Source: an uncultured Eubacteriales bacterium (lineage in GTDB: Bacteria; Bacillota; Clostridia; Monoglobales; Monoglobaceae). From it: a DNA stretch of 26,469 bases. The position numbers and the translations under genes are program-made. Numbering within the stretch: position 1 is the first letter of the stretch; each line of letters opens with the position of its first letter. Below are positions 6,785 to 14,587 of the stretch, piece after piece. Location: the NCBI GenBank assembly GCA_905201285.1, contig CAJKNM010000014.1, positions 1-26,469 on the forward strand. Reading direction: 5' to 3'. The notes under the pieces were generated by a model, which worked only from the letters and a program-made list of their open reading frames with translations, was not told where the DNA came from and did no database searches.

Positions 6785-7006
6785 CTAAACCATTCGGCTC
6801 TTCCATATAAGGGACACAGCTGAGTGCACCTTTTTGTTTATCATAAATAATGGTAACCAACGAGCCTGCGAGCCGCTTGCGGACGCAGGGAACCGAGCAG
6901 CGACCGCCGCCAGTGGTGGAAGCAGGGAGCGCGGAGGGGTGTGCCGCAACACAATGAAATGAGCCGTCAAGCGACGGCGAAATTGAAATGATGTTGCAAA
7001 CGGACG
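6785..7006. repeat. Structured border stretch with a GC-rich core, no supported gene
   Basis: A GC-rich patch (about 6860-6980) in otherwise AT-rich DNA, packed with short hairpins: CCTGCG/CGCAGG (6865-6870/6884-6889), GTGT/ACAC (6939-6942/6949-6952) and CCGTC/GACGG (6964-6968/6973-6977). It runs directly into the tRNA-Asn fragment. An open frame on the minus strand crosses it but begins in the antisense of the tRNA fragment, so I do not call it a gene. It looks like a non-coding repeat unit. At 6782-6789 CATCTAAA matches the tRNA-Asn terminator region (2290-2297). Confidence 0.45.
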
Positions 7007-7033
7007 TGGTTCGAGTCCAACTGGAGGAGCCAA
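7007..7033 (+). repeat. Right attachment-type repeat (tRNA-Asn 3' fragment)
   Basis: A perfect second copy of 2241-2267, covering the T arm, acceptor 3' strand, discriminator and CCA of tRNA-Asn. The rest of the tRNA is absent: bases immediately upstream (7001-7006) do not continue the match. It marks the right end of the island. Confidence 0.8.
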
Positions 7034-7088
7034 TGAAATTTTAAGTTTACCCTTGTGCAAATACTTTTCGATGAATGGAGACTTTTAA

Positions 7089-7946
7089 ATGAACTCTAAA
7101 ACAAAGGGAATTTTATATGTTATAACTGCCGCCTTCGGGTTTTCGATGATGTCGGTTTTTGTTCACCTCGCCGGTGATATGCCTACATTTCAGAAAGCAT
7201 TTTTCAGAAATGCAGCGGCTCTCGTTTTTGTTGCCATAATAATGATAAAAAATAAAATCACGCCAATTCCTAAACGCGAAAACCTTCCCGCGCTTTTCGG
7301 CCGTGCATTTTTCGGAACAATAGGACTTGTTTCAAACTTTTATGCGATAGACAGACTTGTACTCGCTGACGCAAATATGCTAAACAAGCTTTCGCCGTTT
7401 TTCGCAATCATTTTTTCGATTTTTCTTTTGAAGGAACGTCCGACTTTCGTTCAGATTTTCGGTGTTTTAGCCGCCTTTGTCGGAAGCCTGTTTATAATCA
7501 AGCCGTCGATGGGCGGATACGCTGTCTTTCCGGCCGCTGTCGGTGCGCTGGGCGGAATGTCGGCGGGGCTTGCCTACACATTTGTGCGATTTTTAGGCCG
7601 AAAAGGCGAAAACAGCTTTAGAATAATTTTCTTCTTTTCGGCGTTTTCGTGCCTTGTGTGCATACCGTTTATGGTTATGAACTTCGAGCCGTTCACCTTT
7701 AAAAGCTTTATCTTTCTGATTCTTTCCGGTGTCAGCGCAAGTCTCGGTCAGTTCGGCATCACAAAGGCATATCTTTGCGCTCCGGCAAAGGAAATCTCGG
7801 TATATGACTACACTCAGGTTCTTTTCGCCGCTGTTTTTGGATTCTTTCTGTTTAATCAGGTTCCCGACTTACTTAGTATTCTCGGCTATATTCTGATATG
7901 CGGTGCGGGAATCGCAATGTTTTTCTATAACAGAAACGGGGATTAA
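7089..7946 (+). CDS. EamA/DMT-superfamily transporter
   Basis: A 285-aa integral membrane protein with about ten hydrophobic segments in two repeated halves, the standard plan of drug/metabolite exporters of the EamA family. The N-terminus MNSKTKGILYVITAAFGFSM and the segment ADANMLNKLSPFFAIIFS are typical of a carboxylate/amino-acid-metabolite exporter branch, but the substrate cannot be read from sequence. A GGAG lies eight bases before the ATG. The gene begins 55 bases after the island's right repeat, so it is the first gene of the older chromosome there. It is followed at once by a strong terminator. Confidence 0.88.
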   Translation: MNSKTKGILYVITAAFGFSMMSVFVHLAGDMPTFQKAFFRNAAALVFVAIIMIKNKITPIPKRENLPALFGRAFFGTIGLVSNFYAIDRLVLADANMLNKLSPFFAIIFSIFLLKERPTFVQIFGVLAAFVGSLFIIKPSMGGYAVFPAAVGALGGMSAGLAYTFVRFLGRKGENSFRIIFFFSAFSCLVCIPFMVMNFEPFTFKSFIFLILSGVSASLGQFGITKAYLCAPAKEISVYDYTQVLFAAVFGFFLFNQVPDLLSILGYILICGAGIAMFFYNRNGD

Positions 7947-7982
7947 AAAAACCGCTGCAAACGGATTTGCAGCGGTTTTTTT
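7945..7982. terminator. Bidirectional terminator between the EamA gene and spoVM
   Basis: A-run, ACCGCTGCAAA, loop CGGA, TTTGCAGCGGT, T-run: a perfect symmetrical hairpin that can stop both converging transcripts. The spoVM stop codon touches its edge at 7982. Confidence 0.92.
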
Positions 7983-8068
7983 CAGATTCTCTCGGGTTTC
8001 TTCATCTTAAACATAACTCTAAGTATCCCTCTCAGCATTTTAGGAGCTTTTACAACTACGACCTGCAT
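7982..8068 (-). CDS. spoVM: Stage V sporulation protein M (SpoVM), 28 aa
   Basis: A 28-codon gene starting at ATG 8068, with AAAGG about ten bases upstream. The peptide is an amphipathic helix in which KAPKMLRGILRVMFK aligns with the family pattern K-x-P-K-x-L-x-G-I-x-R-x-M of Bacillus SpoVM, including the conserved proline at position 9. SpoVM recognises the curved outer forespore membrane and anchors SpoIVA to start coat and cortex assembly; spoIVA is also in this window. Location supports the call: in Bacillus subtilis spoVM lies in the same neighbourhood as the asp23-like, fakA and recG genes. It is the last gene before the bidirectional terminator. In Bacillus it is sigma-E controlled; TATACAAC at about 8092-8085 is a possible sigma-E -10 element, but only weakly supported. 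Confidence 0.82.
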   Translation of the reverse strand: MQVVVVKAPKMLRGILRVMFKMKKPERI

Positions 8069-8139
8069 AAAGCACGAACCTTTCCGCTCACAAAAGTTGT
8101 ATAACAGCCGTCCGTGAGCATTGACAGCCGCCAAACCGC

Positions 8140-8316
8140 CTACTTTCTGAGAAAGACAACCCCCGCAACGACGAGACCTATCCCGAGCAGAATAATCAGA
8201 ATATAGTACGGAATAATATAGGCGAGAATCAAACCTATCCCGAGAGCTATCAGCATAGGGCCGTATGTTCCGAGCCCTCTATGCGGCTTACATCCGCATT
8301 TTCTTTTATTCCACAT
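8140..8316 (-). CDS. Small membrane protein, 58 aa, with N-terminal Cys motif
   Basis: A short protein beginning MWNKRKCGCKPHRGLG, followed by two closely spaced hydrophobic segments (about 20-37 and 38-56) and a basic C-terminal end (FLRK). I chose the ATG at 8316 because GGAGGT lies eight bases before it; the in-frame GTG at 8325 overlaps that site. I know no function. It sits between recG and spoVM, both on the same strand, 73 and 71 bases away, so it could be a sporulation-associated membrane hairpin protein or simply a conserved small protein of this operon. The CGC motif could bind a metal or form disulfides (speculative). Confidence 0.65.
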   Translation of the reverse strand: MWNKRKCGCKPHRGLGTYGPMLIALGIGLILAYIIPYYILIILLGIGLVVAGVVFLRK

Positions 8317-8389
8317 TCCGGTCACCTCCGAAGCTGGCGTCTTGCCTATCTGTTATCAATATATTCAGAAGCCCGAAATTTGTTACAAA

Positions 8390-10441
8390 TCAATTTAATA
8401 CTCCGCCGAGGTTATCTATGCTCTTCTCAATTCTTCTTTTAAGTTCCCTGTCTTCGGGGAGCGTCAGTCCAGGGTCGGCTTTAAGTATTTCAAGTGCCGC
8501 ATCATGGGCATCTCTGAAAATCTGCATATCATTTTCGAGACTTCCCACTCTCATAGACGGAAGTCCGTGCTGACGCGTTCCCAAAAACTCACCCGGTCCG
8601 CGAAGTTCCAAATCCTTTTCCGAAATTTTAAATCCGTCATTCGTCTGACACATAATTTTCATACGTTCCATAACGGATTCGCCCTGTGACTTGCATATCA
8701 GGATACAGTACGACTGATGCTTTCCTCTGCCCACTCTCCCTCTCAGCTGATGAAGCTGAGAAAGCCCGAATCTTTCGGCATTTTCTATAACCATAACGGT
8801 TGCGTTCGGCACATCGACACCGACCTCAACAACGGTTGTCGAAACTATCGCCTCAAGCTCGCCGGCCGCAAAGCGCCGCATAATATCTTCCTTTTCCGCC
8901 GGCTTCATTCTTCCGTGAAGCGCAGCAATTTTTCGGTTTTTATATGCGCCCTTTTTAAGTTCCTTCAGATAATCCTCCACCGCATTAGCGTCAATCGCCT
9001 CAGATTCCTCAACTAACGGACATATAAAATATGCCTGTCTGCCCTCGTCAAGCTTTTTTAAGACAAAACTTTCAACCTTCTTTCGCTGATTTTCGCCGAC
9101 CGCCATCGTTGCAACAGGCTTTCTTCCCGGCGGAAGCTCATCAATAACTGATATATCCAAATCACCGTAGAGAATAAGCGAAAGCGTCCTCGGTATCGGT
9201 GTTGCGGTCATAATAAGATTATGTACGCTCTTTTCACCGCTCAGTGCGGTTCTCTGTTTCACCCCGAAACGGTGCTGTTCATCGGTGATAGCAAGAGCGA
9301 GGTTCGGAATATGCACTTTTCCGGTAATAAGAGCGTGTGTTCCGACTATTATCTTAGCCTTTCCGCTTACTATAAGCTCCGTGTTTTCATTTCTTTCAGC
9401 GATTTTCTGGCCGCCTGTCAGATAAGCAGTCTTTATTCCGTATGGCTCAAACATCTCGGTCAGGCTCTTATAATGCTGTTTCGCAAGCACCTCGGTCGGC
9501 GCCATCATAACGGCCGCATATCCCTGCTTTGCGGCCGCATACATAACCGCCGCCGCAACAACCGTCTTGCCCGAGCCTACATCCCCCTGAACAAGCCTGT
9601 TCATAGGCGATGTTTTTCTTATATCCGCCGAAATCTCGTTTATGACCCGCTTTTGAGCTGTTGTAAGCTCAAATTTAAGTCCTTTGGCAAATTCGGCTAT
9701 ACACTTAACATCGGTTATCTGAGGTGCTGTTTTACCGCGGTTATATTGCTTAACGGAACCGACCCCGGTTTGGAGTATAAGAAATTCCTCAAACGCAAGG
9801 GTTCTTCGCGCATTTTCAAATTCGTCAAAGCTCTGTGGCATATGAATAGTCGATATTGCCTCATCCGCACTGAGCAGCATATATTTCTTTCGTATCCGCT
9901 CCGGAATAACATCGGTTATCGGCTCGCTTAAGTTTTCTTTTGCAATCTTGATTGCCGCTCTGATGTTGCTTTGAGTAAGCCCGGCCGTACACGGATAAAC
10001 GGGCAGGATTTTCCCCATTTTATCGCCGCTTGCCGATTCGGCTTCGATAACCGGATTAATCATCTCAAGTATCATTCCGCGGCGATTCACCCGCCCGAAA
10101 AATGTGAAATTTTCATCCGAGCGAAGTGTCTTTTCAACATAAGGCGCGTTAAACCATGTCAGATTCATAATTCCTGTTCCGTCAGTAACGGCGGTCTGGG
10201 TAACCTTTGAGCCGGTCCTTGCGCGGAACGAGCGTATTCCGCGCGTCAGAGACCCTCTGACACAAAGACTTTCGCCCTCCTCGGCATCACAAATGTCACG
10301 GACATCAGTTCTGTCCTCATATCCTCTCGGAAGGTAGCGAAGCAGATCGCCTACGCTGAACACGCCGAGCTTGTTAAAAAGCTCGGCGCGTTTTTCACCT
10401 ATTCCCTTGAGGTAACGAATATCGGTCTTTTGCAGAAGCAT
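8390..10441 (-). CDS. recG: ATP-dependent DNA helicase RecG
   Basis: A full-length 683-aa RecG, a superfamily 2 helicase that regresses stalled forks and processes Holliday junctions. The N-terminal wedge/OB region includes DLLRYLPRGYEDRTDV (33-48). Helicase motifs are complete: Walker A GDVGSGKT (286-293), PTEVLAKQH (315-323), DEQH with HRFGVKQR (387-397), TATPIPRTL and the C-terminal QLRGRVGRG. The C-terminal RecG TRG-like region with LELRGPGEFLGTRQHGLP is present. It follows fakA by 21 bases and is followed by the 58-aa membrane gene, so it is part of the long yhaO-to-spoVM unit. Neighbours asp23, fakA and recG in this order are conserved across Firmicutes. Confidence 0.97.
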   Translation of the reverse strand: MLLQKTDIRYLKGIGEKRAELFNKLGVFSVGDLLRYLPRGYEDRTDVRDICDAEEGESLCVRGSLTRGIRSFRARTGSKVTQTAVTDGTGIMNLTWFNAPYVEKTLRSDENFTFFGRVNRRGMILEMINPVIEAESASGDKMGKILPVYPCTAGLTQSNIRAAIKIAKENLSEPITDVIPERIRKKYMLLSADEAISTIHMPQSFDEFENARRTLAFEEFLILQTGVGSVKQYNRGKTAPQITDVKCIAEFAKGLKFELTTAQKRVINEISADIRKTSPMNRLVQGDVGSGKTVVAAAVMYAAAKQGYAAVMMAPTEVLAKQHYKSLTEMFEPYGIKTAYLTGGQKIAERNENTELIVSGKAKIIVGTHALITGKVHIPNLALAITDEQHRFGVKQRTALSGEKSVHNLIMTATPIPRTLSLILYGDLDISVIDELPPGRKPVATMAVGENQRKKVESFVLKKLDEGRQAYFICPLVEESEAIDANAVEDYLKELKKGAYKNRKIAALHGRMKPAEKEDIMRRFAAGELEAIVSTTVVEVGVDVPNATVMVIENAERFGLSQLHQLRGRVGRGKHQSYCILICKSQGESVMERMKIMCQTNDGFKISEKDLELRGPGEFLGTRQHGLPSMRVGSLENDMQIFRDAHDAALEILKADPGLTLPEDRELKRRIEKSIDNLGGVLN

Positions 10442-10462
10442 ACAGACCCACTCCCCTCAAAA

Positions 10463-12106
10463 TTATTCAACGGCAATCATATAATAATAGACAGGCTGGC
10501 CGCCATACACAACAGAGACATCAACCTCTCTGTGAGCCGCCCCGATAACAGAGGCGAGCTTATTCGCCGTATCCTCATCGACATCCGCACCGTAATAAAC
10601 GGTAACAAGAGCCGAATCGTCATCAATCATCTTATCGGTAATTTTAGCCGAAACCTCATTAATATCCGAACCAATATCGGTAATATCGCTTCCTATCATA
10701 CCCATAACATCACCCTCGTGAATTTCCAAATCACCTACTGATGAGTTACGTGCGGCAAAGGTAACCTGACCACATTTAACCGAAGCCATCATTTCTTTCA
10801 TTGCCTCGGTATTTGTGTCAATATCCGCACCCTCGTCAAATGCCAGCAAGGCCGAAATTCCCTGCGGCATATTCTTTGTCGGGATAACGATAACATTCTT
10901 ATCACTTATATCATTAACCTGTTCTGCGGCAAGAATAATATTTTTGTTATTCGGAAGAATGAAAACATTCTCGGCCGGAACAGCCGCTACCGCGTCAAGC
11001 AAGTCCTGCGTACTCGGGTTCATAGTCTGACCGCCTTCAACAATTTTATCTACGCCAACGCTTTTAAATACCTCAGCTATTCCCTCACCCGCTGAAACAG
11101 CGACCATTCCGTACTTTTTAAGCGGAACTTCTTCCGCCTTCTCATTTTTGTCCGCACCTTCGGCGTTCTTAATATTTTCATTGTGCTGATATTTCATATT
11201 ATCAACCTTAATATTAATAAGCTGACCGAGCTTTAAGGCCTGCTCCATAACAAATCCCGGATGGTTTGTATGGATATGTACCTTAACAATATCCTCGTCA
11301 TCGATAACAAGCATACAGTCGCCCTTTGAACGTATAGCCTCTGTGAACTGACTTGCCTGCCTGTCGGCTGATGATTTTTGAATAATAAATTCGGTGCAAT
11401 ACTGAAAACGAATGTTCGCTGTATCTATATCATTATTACCTGTCGCCGCTGAATTTGAAGCGGTCGATTCGCCGTCCTCTGCCGCTATTGCCTTTCCGTT
11501 TTTAAGCGCATAATCCGCACCCTTTAAAAGAGTAACAACACCACAGCCGCCTGCGTCAACAACACCCGCCTGTTTCAAAACGGGAAGAATCTCAGGCGTG
11601 CGTTTAAGGCTTTCTTCACAAGCGTTTAAGACAGCCGAAAAGAATTCAGCCGCATCGTCATAATTCGCCGAATTCTGTTCGGCAAATTCAGCACCCTCGC
11701 GCACAACAGTCAAAATTGTTCCTTCAGTCGGTTTCATAACCGCGCGATACGCGGTATCTCTGCCCCTGCAGGCAGCGTCTTTAATATCCTCAACCGAAAG
11801 CTCTTCCTTCCCCGAAAGAGCCTTTGAAACACCTCTTAAAATCTGTGACAGAATAACGCCCGAGTTTCCTCTTGCATTTCTCAGCGAAGCCTTTGCAAGA
11901 ATTTCAATCATCTGCCCCGCCGTACTGTCGGCATCAGCAAGAGCGGCAGCAGCCGCCGCCCCAAATGTAAGACCCATATTTGTACCCGTATCACCGTCGG
12001 GAACGGGAAAAACATTCAAATCATTAATAGTCTTTTTGTTGTTTTGCAGGTTGTTAGAAGCCGATTCAAGCATCAGTCTGACATCACTGCCGCTTAAAGT
12101 TCTCAT
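10463..12106 (-). CDS. fakA: DAK2-domain fatty acid kinase FakA (YloV)
   Basis: A 547-aa protein of the FakA/YloV type. In Staphylococcus FakA phosphorylates fatty acids held by a DegV-type FakB protein and feeds phospholipid synthesis. The N-terminal DAK2 nucleotide-binding domain has NDLNVFPVPDGDTGTNM (28-44) and ARGNSGVILSQILRG. The middle domain contains DAGGCGVVTLLKG and the zinc-ligand-like HIHTNHPG segment. The C-terminal domain carries ILPNNKNIILAAEQ and MVAVSAGEGI, both typical. A short acidic low-complexity stretch (GADKNEKAEE) joins the last two domains. No FakB gene is in the window. It lies between asp23 (36 bases upstream) and recG (21 bases downstream). Confidence 0.93.
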   Translation of the reverse strand: MRTLSGSDVRLMLESASNNLQNNKKTINDLNVFPVPDGDTGTNMGLTFGAAAAAALADADSTAGQMIEILAKASLRNARGNSGVILSQILRGVSKALSGKEELSVEDIKDAACRGRDTAYRAVMKPTEGTILTVVREGAEFAEQNSANYDDAAEFFSAVLNACEESLKRTPEILPVLKQAGVVDAGGCGVVTLLKGADYALKNGKAIAAEDGESTASNSAATGNNDIDTANIRFQYCTEFIIQKSSADRQASQFTEAIRSKGDCMLVIDDEDIVKVHIHTNHPGFVMEQALKLGQLINIKVDNMKYQHNENIKNAEGADKNEKAEEVPLKKYGMVAVSAGEGIAEVFKSVGVDKIVEGGQTMNPSTQDLLDAVAAVPAENVFILPNNKNIILAAEQVNDISDKNVIVIPTKNMPQGISALLAFDEGADIDTNTEAMKEMMASVKCGQVTFAARNSSVGDLEIHEGDVMGMIGSDITDIGSDINEVSAKITDKMIDDDSALVTVYYGADVDEDTANKLASVIGAAHREVDVSVVYGGQPVYYYMIAVE

Positions 12107-12142
12107 TTAACATTTCATCCTTTCCGAGTTATAAACCGTAAA

Positions 12143-12496
12143 TCAGTTAACCCTTATACTTTCAACGTTTACAGTCACAGAGCCAACCTTAAGGCCGGTC
12201 GCTTCTTCCACCTGATACTTTACATTGCTTTTTATAATATCGCCTACCGTACCGATATTTATTCCGTATTCAATAATAACGAACAAGGTGATGTCAACCG
12301 TGTCACCCGTCACCTTGACCTTAATACCCTTATCAAGGTTCTCTTTCTTCAAAAGCCGTGCAATACCGTCCTTACCGGTGCGAATAGCCATTCCCACTAC
12401 TCCATAGCACTTTGTCGCCGCATATCCGGCAATTTTAGCAATTACAACGTTTGAAATTCGTATAATACCGTTTTCATTTTTGATTTCCGCTGCCAT
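12143..12496 (-). CDS. Asp23/Gls24-family protein (YloU)
   Basis: A 117-aa protein of the Asp23/Gls24 family. The family pattern is visible as GIIRISNVVIAKIAGYAATKCYGVVGMA followed by a short strand-turn-strand region (IKVKVTGDTVDITLFVIIEYG) and the C-terminal VGSVTVNVESIRVN. In Bacillus the YloU gene is next to yloV (fakA), as here. The role is not well defined; the staphylococcal member is a membrane-associated cell-envelope stress protein. I start it at ATG 12496, preceded by AAAGGAG at good distance; the nine extra upstream residues of the longest frame overlap that ribosome-binding site. Confidence 0.92.
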   Translation of the reverse strand: MAAEIKNENGIIRISNVVIAKIAGYAATKCYGVVGMAIRTGKDGIARLLKKENLDKGIKVKVTGDTVDITLFVIIEYGINIGTVGDIIKSNVKYQVEEATGLKVGSVTVNVESIRVN

Positions 12497-12529
12497 AACA
12501 AAAATCTCCTTTCTGATTTTCAATAAATT

Positions 12530-14587
12530 CTATATATTTATTATATGTGCGTCAGGCAATCCGAACTTATCCGCATCAAGACCCCGACAGGTAAACAGTA
12601 TAATCTGCTGCTTTCCTCCAAGCTCAGACAAAAGTCTGATAGTGCCGTCCGCACGTTCATTATCATACATTGTAAGTATATCATCAAGAAAAAGTATCTT
12701 TCCTTTCGCAAGTATCTCAGCCAGCGCAAGCCGCAAGGCCAAATAAATCTGTTCATATGTTCCCGAACTGAGATATTCCGCAGGAATCAGTCCCTTTTCA
12801 GTAAAAACCTTTATTTTATAGTTATCATCGACCGAGATATTCACATATCGGCCTGAGGTGATCCGCTTTAACAGCTCAGCCACCGCCCGATTGAGTTTAG
12901 GCGTAAACTCAGAATTCCATATTCTGTTTGCCTCTTTGATTCCTTCAATCGCAAGCTTGACTGTTTCAAGCTTTTTAGCACATTGTTTTATCTCATCCTT
13001 TACCGAGTGAATCTCGGTATCTATATCCGAAGGAAGCCGTGTGATTTCCTTTTCTGCTTTTGACCTTAAACTGTTTATATCATAGATAAGCTTCATCTGT
13101 CTGTTTCGCATCTCGTCCAGCTTGTCGGAAATTTCATCAGGGGTTTCAATAGAATCATACGCATTCTCAGAACTTTTTTCAAGTTCTTCGTACGTTTCTC
13201 CCTCCAAAAACCCGATTTTTGCTTTATTCAGGCTTTTAATTCTCTCCTCAAGTCCAAGCCGTATATTGTATAAATTCCGAAGTTCTTCAAGTGATTTGAC
13301 CTCAGAGTGCATCAGCAGAAGTTTAAGATTATTTTTAACATCGAGTGCATTGTCTCGCCGGGCCTCTTCCCGCTCGTCTGCCGCTGTTTCAAGCTTATTT
13401 AATTCAGCAATTTTAGTGTTGCATTTTTTTAATAACCCTATACCCAAAACAGTAAAAATACCGCCTAAGGCTAACACAGAGACTAAGATTGTATAAACCA
13501 AAGCCGAGCCTTTTAAAACAGCCGAAATAATCAAGCCTATGATTCCCGAAAGTATCAGTACCACGCCCGCTCCGACCCCGGCAACAGCCGCGGCCTGCTT
13601 TAAACGATACGGTTTATACAAGTCCTTGTCAAACTTCTCGGTTTTTTCATTTTCCGAGGCTTCAAGCTCATAATGAAGCTGCTCAGCGCGTTTTATGGTC
13701 TTTTCAGTCACGAGCCTGCTTTTTTTGTAATCATCACTGTGATAAATTTTCTCAAGAACGGCATCGCACTCCTTTATTCTTAAAAATCTCTCACGCTTAA
13801 CCGAATTTAACTGATTTTCTATGCTTTTGTTGTGTTTAATTTCTTCTTCTTTTATCTTTTCGCCAAGCGTCAAGAGTTCTTCTTCCAATTCTGCTGTTTT
13901 AAGCCTTGTAGCATTAGCATTATTAATTTGTTCGGAAAGTTCAATTTTTTCCTGCCTTAAATTTTCAATCCGAGCGGTTAATATATCCATCCTTCCCGGA
14001 AGGTGTCTTGCCGAGGGCGCTTTAATTCCGACCTCAATGGCTTTAAGCCTGTCAATCGCCTTTTGTGCGGAGGATGTTTCATCACCTGTTGAAGAAAGAT
14101 TAGCTAACTTCTCGCTGATTTCGTCATTTCTCCCACCAATAAATACATGGTTCTGGCGAATCCAAAGAGTTTTTATAAAACTCTCCTCAGACATTCCAAA
14201 CAGCTGTTCACCAGGTGCCTCACAGCACAAGCCGACCTCCTTTTGACCTGTTGTCAAATCATATACATCAACAGAGTCACCCGCAGATGTTCTTCCGAAC
14301 TTTCGTCTTATTTCGATATTACGGCGGTTAATTTCAATCAAAACACTTCCCTCGGCTGACTTTTCACCCCACGGAATTGCCAACTCACGTTCTTTCAGGT
14401 TTTCACCCGAACGTTTTCGCTTTAACAATCCGTAAAACATAGCCTTTAAGAAGAGCTGAATAGTTGATTTACCCGCCTCGTTGTTTCCGTAGATAACATT
14501 AAGCCCATCCGTCAACTCAATTTTATAATTGCTAAACTTACCAAAGCTTATGAGATTGATTTCTTTTATTAAAATTCGGCCGTTCAC
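12530..14587 (-). CDS. YhaN-like AAA ATPase (SMC/Rad50-type) with membrane hairpin
   Basis: A 685-aa ABC/SMC-type ATPase of the YhaN group, the Rad50-like partner of the preceding nuclease. Walker A GNNEAGKST (34-42) follows an N-terminal INLISFGKFSNYKIEL strand pair. A long helical coiled-coil region comes next. It is interrupted near the middle by two hydrophobic segments (AAAVAGVGAGVVLILSGIIG and YTILVSVLALGGIFTVLGIG), a known feature of this group that suggests membrane attachment of the coiled-coil tip. The C-terminus has the signature LSSGTYEQIYLALRLALAE and Walker B KILFLDDIL. It is shorter than Bacillus YhaN (about 960 aa), through a shorter coiled coil. The start overlaps the yhaO stop by four bases. 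Confidence 0.88.
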   Translation of the reverse strand: MNGRILIKEINLISFGKFSNYKIELTDGLNVIYGNNEAGKSTIQLFLKAMFYGLLKRKRSGENLKERELAIPWGEKSAEGSVLIEINRRNIEIRRKFGRTSAGDSVDVYDLTTGQKEVGLCCEAPGEQLFGMSEESFIKTLWIRQNHVFIGGRNDEISEKLANLSSTGDETSSAQKAIDRLKAIEVGIKAPSARHLPGRMDILTARIENLRQEKIELSEQINNANATRLKTAELEEELLTLGEKIKEEEIKHNKSIENQLNSVKRERFLRIKECDAVLEKIYHSDDYKKSRLVTEKTIKRAEQLHYELEASENEKTEKFDKDLYKPYRLKQAAAVAGVGAGVVLILSGIIGLIISAVLKGSALVYTILVSVLALGGIFTVLGIGLLKKCNTKIAELNKLETAADEREEARRDNALDVKNNLKLLLMHSEVKSLEELRNLYNIRLGLEERIKSLNKAKIGFLEGETYEELEKSSENAYDSIETPDEISDKLDEMRNRQMKLIYDINSLRSKAEKEITRLPSDIDTEIHSVKDEIKQCAKKLETVKLAIEGIKEANRIWNSEFTPKLNRAVAELLKRITSGRYVNISVDDNYKIKVFTEKGLIPAEYLSSGTYEQIYLALRLALAEILAKGKILFLDDILTMYDNERADGTIRLLSELGGKQQIILFTCRGLDADKFGLPDAHIINI

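Larger units (their letters stand above)
2241..7033. mobile_element. 4.8 kb genomic island integrated at tRNA-Asn
   Basis: Bounded by the 27-bp perfect direct repeat of the tRNA-Asn 3' end. Inside are an unrecognised 234-aa gene, an IS110-type transposase remnant with its upstream non-coding end, a ribokinase-AraC fusion, a nucleoside hydrolase and a GC-rich structured stretch at the right border. The coding part is clearly more AT-rich than the genes before and after it. No integrase, excisionase or conjugation gene is recognisable, so it is either a decayed island or one that was moved in trans. The repeat is directly visible; the integration history is inferred. Confidence 0.7.

Noticed and set aside
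6785..7060. Minus-strand open frame of 91 codons across the GC-rich border stretch
   Set aside because: Its early residues (APPVGLEPRP) are the antisense of the tRNA-Asn fragment and the rest reads through hairpin sequence; no ribosome-binding site or family.
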